Below, piece by piece: positions 14,673 through 20,104 of a stretch of 20,300 nucleotides of DNA. The notes below the pieces were generated by a model. It made no database searches. It was given only the letters and a program-made list of their open reading frames with translations, and was not told where the DNA came from. Origin of the DNA: a virus. The stretch lies in the IMG/VR virus record IMGVR_UViG_3300031841_003681, positions 1 through 20,300 of that record; one strand, written 5' to 3'. The first letter of the stretch is position 1, and the number at the start of each line of letters is the position of its first letter. The position numbers and the translations under genes were made by a program.

Positions 14673-14939
14673 ATGGCACGTAATGATGATCAACTGCACT
14701 ACCAACCTGAAGCGGAGTGTAAGTTTCGTGTTACTTGGTATGGCGGAGAGTCAACGCAGCTTCACTTTCAAAAGTTAGGCATTGTTGCTACTCCACAGTT
14801 CGATCAGGAACCGGAATGGATTGACATTGATTGCCGCACAATAATGAACTTTCCTACCAGGGTTAAAGACCTTTGGTTAGAGATGGTTGATTATTACAAC
14901 TACGGCATTGAGATGGAGCAAGAGCGTTGTACTTTTTAG
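14673..14939 (+). CDS. Hypothetical 88-aa protein
   Basis: Start chosen at ATG 14673. An in-frame ATG at 14646 lies in the last hairpin of T-loop copy 2 and gives an unlikely N-terminus. Product MARNDDQLHYQPEAECKFRV, then TWYGGESTQLHFQKLGIVAT, ending in YGIEMEQERCTF: acidic, beta-rich in the first half. No known family. TAG at 14937-14939 precedes T-loop copy 3 by 2 nt. Confidence 0.75.
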   Translation: MARNDDQLHYQPEAECKFRVTWYGGESTQLHFQKLGIVATPQFDQEPEWIDIDCRTIMNFPTRVKDLWLEMVDYYNYGIEMEQERCTF

Positions 14940-14941
14940 CC

Positions 14942-15010
14942 AACTGATCCGTTAAAGCGGGTCCGGAGGTGCAAACCCTCCGGCAGTTATTGCCTACAGC
15001 GGAGATAGGC
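14942..15010 (+). ncRNA. T-loop intergenic RNA element, copy 3
   Basis: P1 AACTG (14942-14946) with CAGTT (14984-14988). P2 ATCCG-TTAAAG-CGGGT. P3 CCGGAGG with CCTCCGG closing TGCAAAC; the stem bases differ from copies 1 and 4 on both strands and still pair. Linker ATT, then hairpin GCCTA / TAGGC (14992-15010) with a 9-nt loop ending GGAGA. Confidence 0.7.
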
Positions 15011-15032
15011 ACCGCACTTTATGGAGTTCCTA

Positions 15033-15191
15033 ATGGAATTTGAAAATCTGACTTCAGATCAAGTTGTTTGCGTTCTTGAAGAAGTTCACAACCGTGCTAA
15101 TGATTTCCAAGAGAAACTAGGCACTTGCTACAGCAATGCTTTGGTCACAGTATTCCACGATCTGTGGAACACGTTAGAGAAACGCAACTGA
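15033..15191 (+). CDS. Hypothetical 52-aa protein
   Basis: Start chosen at ATG 15033 because GGAG (15023-15026) lies 6 nt upstream. ATG 15021 is in frame and would add MEFL. Product MEFENLTSDQVVCVLEEVHN, then ANDFQEKLGTCYSNALVTVF: helical and acidic with no known family. Under 60 codons, but bounded by two RNA elements exactly like its neighbours. TGA lies at the base of T-loop copy 4. Confidence 0.65.
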   Translation: MEFENLTSDQVVCVLEEVHNRANDFQEKLGTCYSNALVTVFHDLWNTLEKRN

Positions 15192-15255
15192 TCAGTTAAG
15201 GCTGGCACCAGGGGTTCAATGCCCCTGGCAGTTATTGCCACCCACTAAGGGTGGT
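15186..15255 (+). ncRNA. T-loop intergenic RNA element, copy 4
   Basis: P1 AACTG (15186-15190) with CAGTT (15229-15233). P2 ATCAG-TTAAGG-CTGGC (4 good pairs plus an end mismatch). P3 CCAGGGG with CCCCTGG closing TTCAATG, a good T-loop. Linker ATTG, then CCACCC-ACTAA-GGGTGG (15238-15254). The next ATG is at 15267. Confidence 0.7.
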
Positions 15256-15266
15256 ACTTAATCAAC

Positions 15267-15473
15267 ATGAATCGCATTCCAGTTCAACCTTTCCTTGCCG
15301 TACTTATCGGTACTGGCATTGGTGGTTTAATGTGTGTCGCAGGACAAAAGCATCTCAATCACCTTGCAAAGCAAGAGTGTTTAAAACAACCTGACACTCA
15401 TCGTATTATCACGATGCGTAGTTGGGTTGGTGATGCTACTCACTGCGTCCACATTCGTTACCTTGCTAACTAA
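15267..15473 (+). CDS. 68-aa single-pass membrane protein
   Basis: ATG 15267 follows T-loop copy 4 by 11 nt. Residues 8-26 (PFLAVLIGTGIGGLMCVAG) form one membrane helix. The rest is basic and contains two cysteines (C38, C60), with RSWVGDATHCVHIRYL at the C-terminus. The short N-terminus and hydrophobic start suggest an anchored or exported small phage protein acting on the host envelope. The role is not known. Confidence 0.7.
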   Translation: MNRIPVQPFLAVLIGTGIGGLMCVAGQKHLNHLAKQECLKQPDTHRIITMRSWVGDATHCVHIRYLAN

Positions 15474-15479
15474 TTACCA

Positions 15480-15617
15480 ATGGCTATTCGTAAGTCTATT
15501 GCTGGCTGCCTCATCGCAGCAGCCACGCAACTACAGCAAGATCAATCCAAAGAGATTTTCTTGCATGAGGTCAAGAAGGCACGCATCAAGCTTGCCGACT
15601 GGATCAAACCCAAGTAG
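15480..15617 (+). CDS. Hypothetical 45-aa protein
   Basis: ATG 15480 is 6 nt after the previous stop; TAG at 15615-15617. Product MAIRKSIAGCLIAAATQLQQ, then KEIFLHEVKKARIKLADWIK. It is amphipathic and helical and reads as a normal protein. No known family and no ribosome site. Short, so moderate confidence. Confidence 0.5.
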   Translation: MAIRKSIAGCLIAAATQLQQDQSKEIFLHEVKKARIKLADWIKPK

Positions 15618-15649
15618 CATTGGCAACTACCCCCCTTTCTTGTTGGCAG

Positions 15650-15904
15650 ATGTGTGTTCATTACCGTGCATGTATTTGTGAATACTGCGGGGAAACCACA
15701 GCTACTGTTCAGCCTCTCAAGCGTTATTGCTCGCGTCGGTGTAAAGAACTGGCGCGGCAAAAACGTAGGCGTGATGCTGCAGCTTCAAAAGCTGTTGAGG
15801 GGTCTTGCCATCACCAACTCTCTACATCAGGTGGTGGCACAAATCAATTCAATCCTACGGAGCAATCCAATGATTCATTCAATTCAACTGCTGTCCCACA
15901 TTGA
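15650..15904 (+). CDS. 84-aa putative zinc-binding protein
   Basis: Residues 10-31 show C-x2-C (C10, C13) and C-x3-C (C27, C31) 13 residues apart, with YCSRRCKELARQKRRR directly after, typical of a small zinc knuckle followed by a basic helix. Such proteins usually bind nucleic acid. The second half is polar and disordered (STSGGGTNQFNPTEQSN). The open frame extends to TTG 15620, but ATG 15650 is the better start. The C-terminus overlaps the next gene by 35 nt. Confidence 0.65.
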   Translation: MCVHYRACICEYCGETTATVQPLKRYCSRRCKELARQKRRRDAAASKAVEGSCHHQLSTSGGGTNQFNPTEQSNDSFNSTAVPH

Positions 15905-16454
15905 CAGCATTATCACTGCTGCCCTACGCATCTATGCAATGGGCGGCGAGATCTTTTCAATTACTGCACTCTTAGTTGCACTCAATATCATTGCAACTAT
16001 GATTCAACGTACCTACCAAGCAGGCTACGCAGTTGGAACCTTCTACTGGAGGTACCTACACAAGCCTCTAAGGTGGCTATTAATACACCTGGTGGCATTG
16101 GTCATCATGCTCTCTCAACTCGCTTGGGAGGGCGCTATCTATGTGTATCAGCACCGCCAGGAGATCATGTCCTGGTGTGTCACTCAATACCAATTGGTAA
16201 AGCAATCCTTTGCCACTGTGTATCAACTGCAGTTACAATCACTGCTCGTCCTTGGCACTGACGTTAAACTGCTTATGTCCAAATTCAAATTCAATCTCAT
16301 GTCAACTATGTCTCATCTTGATCGCTTGATGGATGAAATCCGTCAAGAAGATATGGAAATCCTTGCTGATATCGAGTACCGTAATCGCAAAGCAATGGAG
16401 GAAGAACTTGACGAGCCCGAACAAACGGAAGGCACCTCAAAAGTACTCCTCTGA
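15870..16454 (+). CDS. 194-aa two-helix membrane protein
   Basis: Start chosen at ATG 15870 with GGAG (15859-15862) 7 nt upstream; the open frame extends further left but there is the shadow of the zinc-finger gene. Membrane segments at about residues 26-45 (GEIFSITALLVALNIIATMI) and 67-84 (RWLLIHLVALVIMLSQLA). The remaining 110 residues are helical, with an acidic end (EEELDEPEQTEG). A holin-like or host-membrane-modifying protein is possible; no family is recognised. Confidence 0.7.
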   Translation: MIHSIQLLSHIDSIITAALRIYAMGGEIFSITALLVALNIIATMIQRTYQAGYAVGTFYWRYLHKPLRWLLIHLVALVIMLSQLAWEGAIYVYQHRQEIMSWCVTQYQLVKQSFATVYQLQLQSLLVLGTDVKLLMSKFKFNLMSTMSHLDRLMDEIRQEDMEILADIEYRNRKAMEEELDEPEQTEGTSKVLL

Positions 16455-16470
16455 CTTTGATCTAATTACC

Positions 16471-16497
16471 GAGGGCATAGCCTTTGGGCTTGCCCTC
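16471..16497 (+). other. Strong intergenic hairpin
   Basis: GAGGGCA (16471-16477) pairs with TGCCCTC (16491-16497), and inside it AGCC pairs with GGCT across TTTG, with a single bulged T: 11 bp in all. It sits between the stop at 16454 and the ATG at 16524. No T run follows, so it is not a standard terminator. It contains GGGCAT followed by a hairpin, recalling the type 2 element, but lacks GTAAG. Confidence 0.55.
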
Positions 16498-16523
16498 TGG
16501 GATTTAATTACTGGTAACAAACC

Positions 16524-16880
16524 ATGCTCGACTCAACCACAGCCTCAATCGCAAAAGCCATCGCTGGATACGAACCCTGCTCAATCGAAGAAGCAGAGGT
16601 CCAGTACCCAGCAACAGTCAACTACAACAGACAGTGCTTTAATCCAAAAGACGCTTCCACTTATCCCAGAACCGGATCGGTCTATCTAGATCCACACGGT
16701 GTGATGCGTTCCTACTGGATCCCATCAAGCGTTGCTGATCTTGACTTGGAAGGTTGGTATGACGTGCCAACAATAGGTGAAATGGAAGAGATGTGCCTTG
16801 ACCAGGCATACACGCCTGCTGGAGATTATGTCGAACATGATCATCCAGACGGCTGGCCTGCTATCTTAGGTGCCATCTAA
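16524..16880 (+). CDS. Hypothetical 118-aa acidic protein
   Basis: Product MLDSTTASIAKAIAGYEPCS, then a central part with GSVYLDPHGVMRSYWIPSSV and a Pro/Asp-rich end (GDYVEHDHPDGWPAILGAI). Acidic and probably soluble. No motif or family is recognised. The ATG is 69 nt after the previous stop, behind the strong hairpin. An overlapping open frame (16333-16689) is less likely to be coding. Confidence 0.7.
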   Translation: MLDSTTASIAKAIAGYEPCSIEEAEVQYPATVNYNRQCFNPKDASTYPRTGSVYLDPHGVMRSYWIPSSVADLDLEGWYDVPTIGEMEEMCLDQAYTPAGDYVEHDHPDGWPAILGAI

Positions 16881-16923
16881 CTCAAAGCTAATCTCTTGCT
16901 TTCTTTAACTCATGATTAGGTAC

Positions 16924-17052
16924 ATGGCTGGAACTTACCGGTTAACCCATTGCGTTCTCGGTGAGCCCTACTACGTACGTCTAGAAACAATCAAGTCTCC
17001 AGGGCTACGTAATGCCCTGGGGCGTTGGTTATCACGTCAACTTAAGTTCTGA
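16924..17052 (+). CDS. Hypothetical 42-aa basic protein
   Basis: ATG 16924 (or in-frame ATG 16912, adding MIRY); TGA at 17050-17052 overlaps the next ATG as TGATG. Product MAGTYRLTHCVLGEPYYVRL, then NALGRWLSRQLKF: basic, possibly one small beta sheet plus helix. The stop-start overlap with the next gene supports it. No known family. Confidence 0.5.
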   Translation: MAGTYRLTHCVLGEPYYVRLETIKSPGLRNALGRWLSRQLKF

Positions 17053-17282
17053 TGCCACTCAAACGAATGAATCCGATTTACATTAATCGGCGTTCAACTA
17101 CTGCCAAAGGCAGAACAGTTGCTACAGTTCAAACCTGTACAACTAGAGAAGAAGCTTTACATGCATTAGAGATGTGGTTTGATTACGATGATCAATCTCA
17201 TTACTACATCTGTGATCGCTTGTTAGCTATTGATCTCTCTGCCTCCATACCTCCATGGAAAACAGCCACTACCAGTAGATAA
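17052..17282 (+). CDS. Hypothetical 76-aa protein
   Basis: Coupled to the preceding gene by TGATG. Product MPLKRMNPIYINRRSTTAKG, then TREEALHALEMWFDYDDQSH. A basic start and an acidic, aromatic centre; no membrane segment. The next gene starts 17 nt after its TAA. Family unknown. Confidence 0.65.
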   Translation: MPLKRMNPIYINRRSTTAKGRTVATVQTCTTREEALHALEMWFDYDDQSHYYICDRLLAIDLSASIPPWKTATTSR

Positions 17283-17298
17283 GGCTGTTATATATACC

Positions 17299-17634
17299 AT
17301 GTCAACCAACAATCATCGTCGTAAGTACTGGTTAATTAAACGAGAAGGTATGCCTACCACTCTTGTTTATAACCTAGTCAAATGGTGCTCAGCTAATGAT
17401 TACAACATTCAAAAGCTTTACGAAATGCACCGTTCAAAGATTCGTACTTATCAAGACGTTACTTCAATCAAAGCTCTTAATCAACATGAATACGCAGCAT
17501 TCGCCTCATCAAATCAATTCAGAGATCGATGCAACTTTATCAATGACCCTACAGCGCTTGACTCACTTGCTGAAGGAGAACGAAAAGAGTCACATGATGG
17601 ATGCATATCCATCACAGTTTGTAACAGTGATTGA
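17299..17634 (+). CDS. Hypothetical 111-aa protein
   Basis: ATG 17299 chosen because the further open frame (from 17230) is the shadow of the previous gene. Product MSTNNHRRKYWLIKREGMPT, then KWCSANDYNIQKLYEMHRSK: basic first half with TYQDVTSIKALN, acidic end. The last 30 codons overlap the next gene in another frame. No family is recognised. Confidence 0.65.
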   Translation: MSTNNHRRKYWLIKREGMPTTLVYNLVKWCSANDYNIQKLYEMHRSKIRTYQDVTSIKALNQHEYAAFASSNQFRDRCNFINDPTALDSLAEGERKESHDGCISITVCNSD

Positions 17635-17713
17635 GGATGAAATCATCCCAGCCATTGATGCAATCGTTAACTACGATCCAACTCCTGACACTCCTTACGA
17701 TTTCTTTCACTGA
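17543..17713 (+). CDS. Hypothetical 56-aa acidic protein, overlaps preceding gene
   Basis: Product MTLQRLTHLLKENEKSHMMD, then FVTVIEDEIIPAIDAIVNYD, ending TPDTPYDFFH. Start uncertain: ATG 17543 gives a 92-nt overlap with the preceding gene; ATG 17486 (149-nt overlap) and the ATG pair at 17594/17597 are alternatives. The non-overlapping end reads as a normal acidic helix. No ribosome site before any choice. Confidence 0.55.
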   Translation: MTLQRLTHLLKENEKSHMMDAYPSQFVTVIEDEIIPAIDAIVNYDPTPDTPYDFFH

Positions 17714-17720
17714 TTAACTA

Positions 17721-17779
17721 CTGGGCATCTATTTAGTAACGCCACGTCTAGGGCACAAGCTGAATAGTGTAAGTCCCGA
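17721..17779 (+). ncRNA. Type 2 intergenic RNA element, copy B (long hairpin)
   Basis: CTGGG (17721-17725), CAT, hairpin CTATT (17729-17733) with AATAG (17763-17767) enclosing 29 nt, T, GTAAG (17769-17773), T, then CCCGA (17775-17779): 4 of 5 outer pairs form, one C-A mismatch. Followed by CTTTTAT. ATG 17810 lies 30 nt downstream. It fills the gap after the 17713 stop. Confidence 0.6.
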
Positions 17780-17809
17780 CTTTTATCTTGTTTCTTTACA
17801 TCAAATCCA

Positions 17810-18136
17810 ATGAAACTTCAACAACGCATTGACAATTTAATTAATGCATCAAAAGATAATTTTATTAAAAGAGGTAACCATAGTTCAACACTTGAAGTAG
17901 AACAAAGACCTGGTCGTAAATACATCAAGATTGTTAATCGAACTGTTGGTCTAAATAAATTAGGTGGAGCTGAAGCTTGGTCTGTTTGGTGTTTTATTGA
18001 TAAAGATGGCAATGTATATAAACCAGCATCATATAAAGCGCCAGCCAAACACATTCGTTATTGTTTGTTAGATGATGCTTCTTATCAAGAAGCGTTAACT
18101 AAAGCAGACTGGGCAGGTAGCTGGCTTTACCTTTAA
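17810..18136 (+). CDS. Conserved phage hypothetical, KPASYKAPAKHIR type, 108 aa
   Basis: Residues around RKYIKIVNRTVGLNKLGG, then SVWCFIDKDGNVYKPASYKA and PAKHIRYCLL: I recall the W-x-FID-x-x-G-x-x-(Y/L)KPAS-x-KAPAKH-x-R core from many phage and cyanophage hypotheticals. It is a small beta-rich domain of unknown role. The N-terminal 35 residues are a helix with no membrane segment. The gene is preceded by type 2 element copy B. No ribosome site. Confidence 0.75.
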   Translation: MKLQQRIDNLINASKDNFIKRGNHSSTLEVEQRPGRKYIKIVNRTVGLNKLGGAEAWSVWCFIDKDGNVYKPASYKAPAKHIRYCLLDDASYQEALTKADWAGSWLYL

Positions 18137-18161
18137 ACTCATCTATTAACGTTTCAATTCA

Positions 18162-18395
18162 ATGTCTGACCTTAAAATTCCTGACAACACTCCAGATCCT
18201 TGGACTCTAAAAATGATGGAGTTCACTGCCAAGACTAATGCATCCATGCGTAAGCTTGGTATTCAAGGCATTGGTGGTTTTGTAAACCCAACGACTGGTG
18301 AAATCTTTTGCCAGTCAGTTGATGGTGCTGAAGTGCCAGAAGAGTTCAAGCAACTGATTCAATCCCAACTCAACCAGGACTATGACAATGAGTAA
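18162..18395 (+). CDS. Hypothetical 77-aa protein
   Basis: Product MSDLKIPDNTPDPWTLKMME, then GGFVNPTTGEIFCQSVDGAE. Soluble, acidic, with one GGFVNPTTGEIF beta turn. TAA at 18393-18395 lies inside the start of the next gene, so the two are translated as a pair. Family unknown. Confidence 0.7.
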   Translation: MSDLKIPDNTPDPWTLKMMEFTAKTNASMRKLGIQGIGGFVNPTTGEIFCQSVDGAEVPEEFKQLIQSQLNQDYDNE

Positions 18396-18819
18396 TGATT
18401 CAAGCATGCTTAATCATCTTGATATCGTCAGAAGGTTTGATGCCGAAGAGTTAACTCCTGCGGAGTATTCTACGCTTCGTACTTTGGCAGCAAAGTATCT
18501 AACGTATCAAGCGTTATTCCAATGCTTAGCACCTAAGCTTCCTTATAAGCCTGGTGTTAAAGAAGCTTGGGAAAAGTTAGCTGACTGCATGATGTGCGAC
18601 GAAGAGGAAGCTAAAAAGCGACGCGAACTTGAAAACGAAATTAATTTAAGAATGCGTTGTGCTGAAGCTGAGCACAATAAACGTAAACGTAAACAGCACG
18701 AAGAGCGGAAGCAAGCTATTGCAGCAGCTCTTGGTCAACAACACAAGCTACAGAAAGTAATTGATGAACTTCAAGAGTCAATGACTGATCTTCGAAACCA
18801 ATTGTATTCTCTCCAATGA
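18382..18819 (+). CDS. 145-aa protein with C-terminal coiled coil
   Basis: ATG 18382 (or in-frame ATG 18388) overlaps the end of the previous gene. The first half is a helical domain (HLDIVRRFDAEELTPAEYST, then YLTYQALFQCLAPKLP). Residues from about 75 to 145 are a long charged helix with heptad repeats (EEEAKKRRELENEINLRMRC, and later LQKVIDELQESMTDLRNQLY). Likely an oligomer. It ends in an ATGA overlap with the next gene. Function is unknown. Confidence 0.72.
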   Translation: MTMSNDSSMLNHLDIVRRFDAEELTPAEYSTLRTLAAKYLTYQALFQCLAPKLPYKPGVKEAWEKLADCMMCDEEEAKKRRELENEINLRMRCAEAEHNKRKRKQHEERKQAIAAALGQQHKLQKVIDELQESMTDLRNQLYSLQ

Positions 18820-19088
18820 CACGTAACAAATCTGCATTCAATTTTGATAAGCAGATGTTCGGTTTCAATATTACTGAAACCGGAATCAAGTCATGGACCA
18901 AGTCATTCAAACTTGGTCCTTTTTCTCAGACCATTAACATTAACTTGCAAAATGGCAAGATGAGAGGGACCACATCCCTTCCAGGCACTGGTGTTGCAAA
19001 GCGTTATGACCTCCCAGGTCTGGATGCCTTAAGGACACCAGACCTGCCAGAGTTCAAACGCAAACCTGACATGTGGACTGATGACTAA
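18816..19088 (+). CDS. DUF4236-like 90-aa protein
   Basis: Residues about 26-60, SWTKSFKLGPFSQTININLQ then GTTSLPGTGVAKR, follow the DUF4236 pattern: a KS-x-K-(L/I)-GP start, alternating strands, and a TS-(L/I)-PGTG end. DUF4236 proteins are small beta-rich proteins of unknown function common in bacteria and phages. ATGA overlap with the upstream gene and 8-nt overlap with the downstream gene show coupling. Assigned from memory, so not certain. Confidence 0.7.
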   Translation: MTRNKSAFNFDKQMFGFNITETGIKSWTKSFKLGPFSQTININLQNGKMRGTTSLPGTGVAKRYDLPGLDALRTPDLPEFKRKPDMWTDD

Positions 19089-19272
19089 TCTTTCTTCTGA
19101 CATCTCTGACAAACAGTTGTTTATTGGAAAGAGAGGTGGCACTTACTACCTTGATGGAAAAGGAAAGAAGGTTTATGTCCACATGATTGATCGGCAACGC
19201 CGCAAAGTCCAACGCAAACGTTACAATCCACCAACAGGTGCCTTTTCACGGTACCTACAAAACAATTCTTAG
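19081..19272 (+). CDS. 63-aa basic protein with GKKVYV motif
   Basis: Residues about 17-33 (KRGGTYYLDGKGKKVYV), then a very basic part (RQRRKVQRKRY). The G-x-YY-x-x-x-GKK-V-YV pattern recalls the short basic adaptor domain of large algal viruses; the match is weak and from memory. Overlaps the upstream gene by 8 nt. TAG is followed within 3 nt by type 2 element copy C. Likely nucleic acid binding by charge. Confidence 0.65.
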   Translation: MTNLSSDISDKQLFIGKRGGTYYLDGKGKKVYVHMIDRQRRKVQRKRYNPPTGAFSRYLQNNS

Positions 19273-19274
19273 AT

Positions 19275-19316
19275 ACAATACGGCTGGGCATCCTTTGGTG
19301 TAAGTCCTAGTATTGT
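19275..19316 (+). ncRNA. Type 2 intergenic RNA element, copy C (extended stem)
   Basis: CTGGG (19284-19288) pairs with CCTAG (19306-19310, one G-U), extended past a CGG bulge by ACAATA (19275-19280) with TATTGT (19311-19316). Inside: CAT, a weak 2-bp CC-TTT-GG hairpin, T, GTAAG (19300-19304), T. ATG 19336 follows after 19 nt. Confidence 0.6.
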
Positions 19317-19335
19317 CCAACTCAACCTCAACTTA

Positions 19336-19548
19336 ATGATTAACGACACTCAGTGGGCTATCTATCGCAAGGTATCAAAACTTGCAACAGATGCAGACAA
19401 CAAAGCTTTTAAGCTTGAGCCTTGTACTAATGAATGGGAGCATGCTCTTGGTTACGCTTCTGCATTACGCCAGCTTGCAATTGATTTGTTATCAAACGAT
19501 TTCATAGCTGAAGAAACTGAATCCGATCTTGTTACATGTTATGACTGA
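19336..19548 (+). CDS. Hypothetical 70-aa helical protein
   Basis: Product MINDTQWAIYRKVSKLATDA, then EWEHALGYASALRQLAIDLL. All-helical, acidic. TGA at 19546-19548 overlaps the next gene, whose ATG is at 19541. Preceded by type 2 element copy C. Unknown function. Confidence 0.7.
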   Translation: MINDTQWAIYRKVSKLATDADNKAFKLEPCTNEWEHALGYASALRQLAIDLLSNDFIAEETESDLVTCYD

Positions 19549-19828
19549 CATCATTGACATTGATTCAATTGAACTTGATCTTGTAGAACCAAATGGAACA
19601 ACTCATTGGATCGTTACTGCCACAATTGCTGACGCTGTCCTCTCAGTTCCTGCTCGATACCATCCAGCAGCTTTTGCCTCACCTGATGAGTACAGTCCAG
19701 CAGTATGTGTTAGCGCTTTTCAATTAGAGCCAGAGGATACACCTCCTCCCATCAGTGGTACCCAGCACGATCAGATTGAATACATTTCAAATCTAGATCT
19801 TGATTGGGATCCAATCGACGACGACTAA
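19541..19828 (+). CDS. Hypothetical 95-aa very acidic protein
   Basis: ATG 19541 chosen; a TTG at 19529 is the only other option. Product MTDIIDIDSIELDLVEPNGT, then a beta-rich centre (HWIVTATIADAVLSVPARYH) and an acidic end (ISNLDLDWDPIDDD). The strong negative charge could mimic nucleic acid, a feature seen in some phage anti-host proteins. That is inference from charge only. Confidence 0.68.
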   Translation: MTDIIDIDSIELDLVEPNGTTHWIVTATIADAVLSVPARYHPAAFASPDEYSPAVCVSAFQLEPEDTPPPISGTQHDQIEYISNLDLDWDPIDDD

Positions 19829-19834
19829 ACTACA

Positions 19835-19870
19835 CTAGGCATTGAGTCCCCATCCTCATGTAAGTCCTAG
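19835..19870 (+). ncRNA. Type 2 intergenic RNA element, copy D
   Basis: CTAGG (19835-19839) with CCTAG (19866-19870), CAT, hairpin TGAG-TCCCCATC-CTCA (19843-19858), T, GTAAG (19860-19864), T. Compared with copy A both helices have changed on both strands and still pair. Followed by ACTTTTTTG, so it could also act as a weak terminator. ATG 19892 is 21 nt downstream. Confidence 0.65.
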
Positions 19871-19891
19871 ACTTTTTTGTTTGAATCGTTT

Positions 19892-20065
19892 ATGGCCAAG
19901 CTAACTGGTTACGATTACATTGGTTCAGGTAAGCCGGAAGGTACATCTTTTGGCGGCATGGATTTACGTAAAGTTAAACGTAAACGCAATCGCCAATTAA
20001 TCAAAGCAAACTTAAAAGCAAACAAAGCTCAGTGCAGTGTTAAAGCTGTACAAGGCTTTGTTTGA
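19892..20065 (+). CDS. Hypothetical 57-aa basic protein
   Basis: ATG 19892 chosen over an in-frame TTG at 19877. Product MAKLTGYDYIGSGKPEGTSF, then LRKVKRKRNRQLIKANLKAN: strongly basic in the second half. No membrane segment or known motif. Preceded by type 2 element copy D. Nucleic acid binding is plausible by charge. Confidence 0.6.
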   Translation: MAKLTGYDYIGSGKPEGTSFGGMDLRKVKRKRNRQLIKANLKANKAQCSVKAVQGFV

Positions 20066-20104
20066 CATTGACCTTTTATTTATTCAACTCAACTCTATTC
20101 AATC

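Noticed and set aside
14339-15255. Integron attC sites or cassette array
   Set aside because: The AAC...GTT ends of P1 recall attC core sites, but the 3' box GTTATTG does not fit GTTRRRY, copy 2 lacks AAC/GTT altogether, the interior is a T-loop hairpin, and no integrase is seen.
14339-15255. Genuine tRNA genes
   Set aside because: The T-arm-like part is convincing, but there is no D arm or anticodon arm, no 7-bp acceptor stem and no CCA end, and copies are only 64-70 nt including an extra 3' hairpin.
16333-16689. Third-frame open reading frame
   Set aside because: It overlaps two better genes by over 100 nt on each side and its second half is Gln/Ser/Thr-rich, as expected of a shadow frame. 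Noted as a finding only for the gap part.
17721-17790. Plain intrinsic terminators at type 2 copies B and D
   Set aside because: A T-rich run follows, but the stems are short (4-5 bp), the internal loop is conserved and copies A and C lack the T run, so termination alone does not explain the family.
14110-19870. Glutamine riboswitch (glnA or Downstream-peptide motif), common in marine cyanobacteria and phages
   Set aside because: The small size and phage context fit, but the conserved loop sequences I remember for those motifs are not present; CAT and GTAAG do not match.
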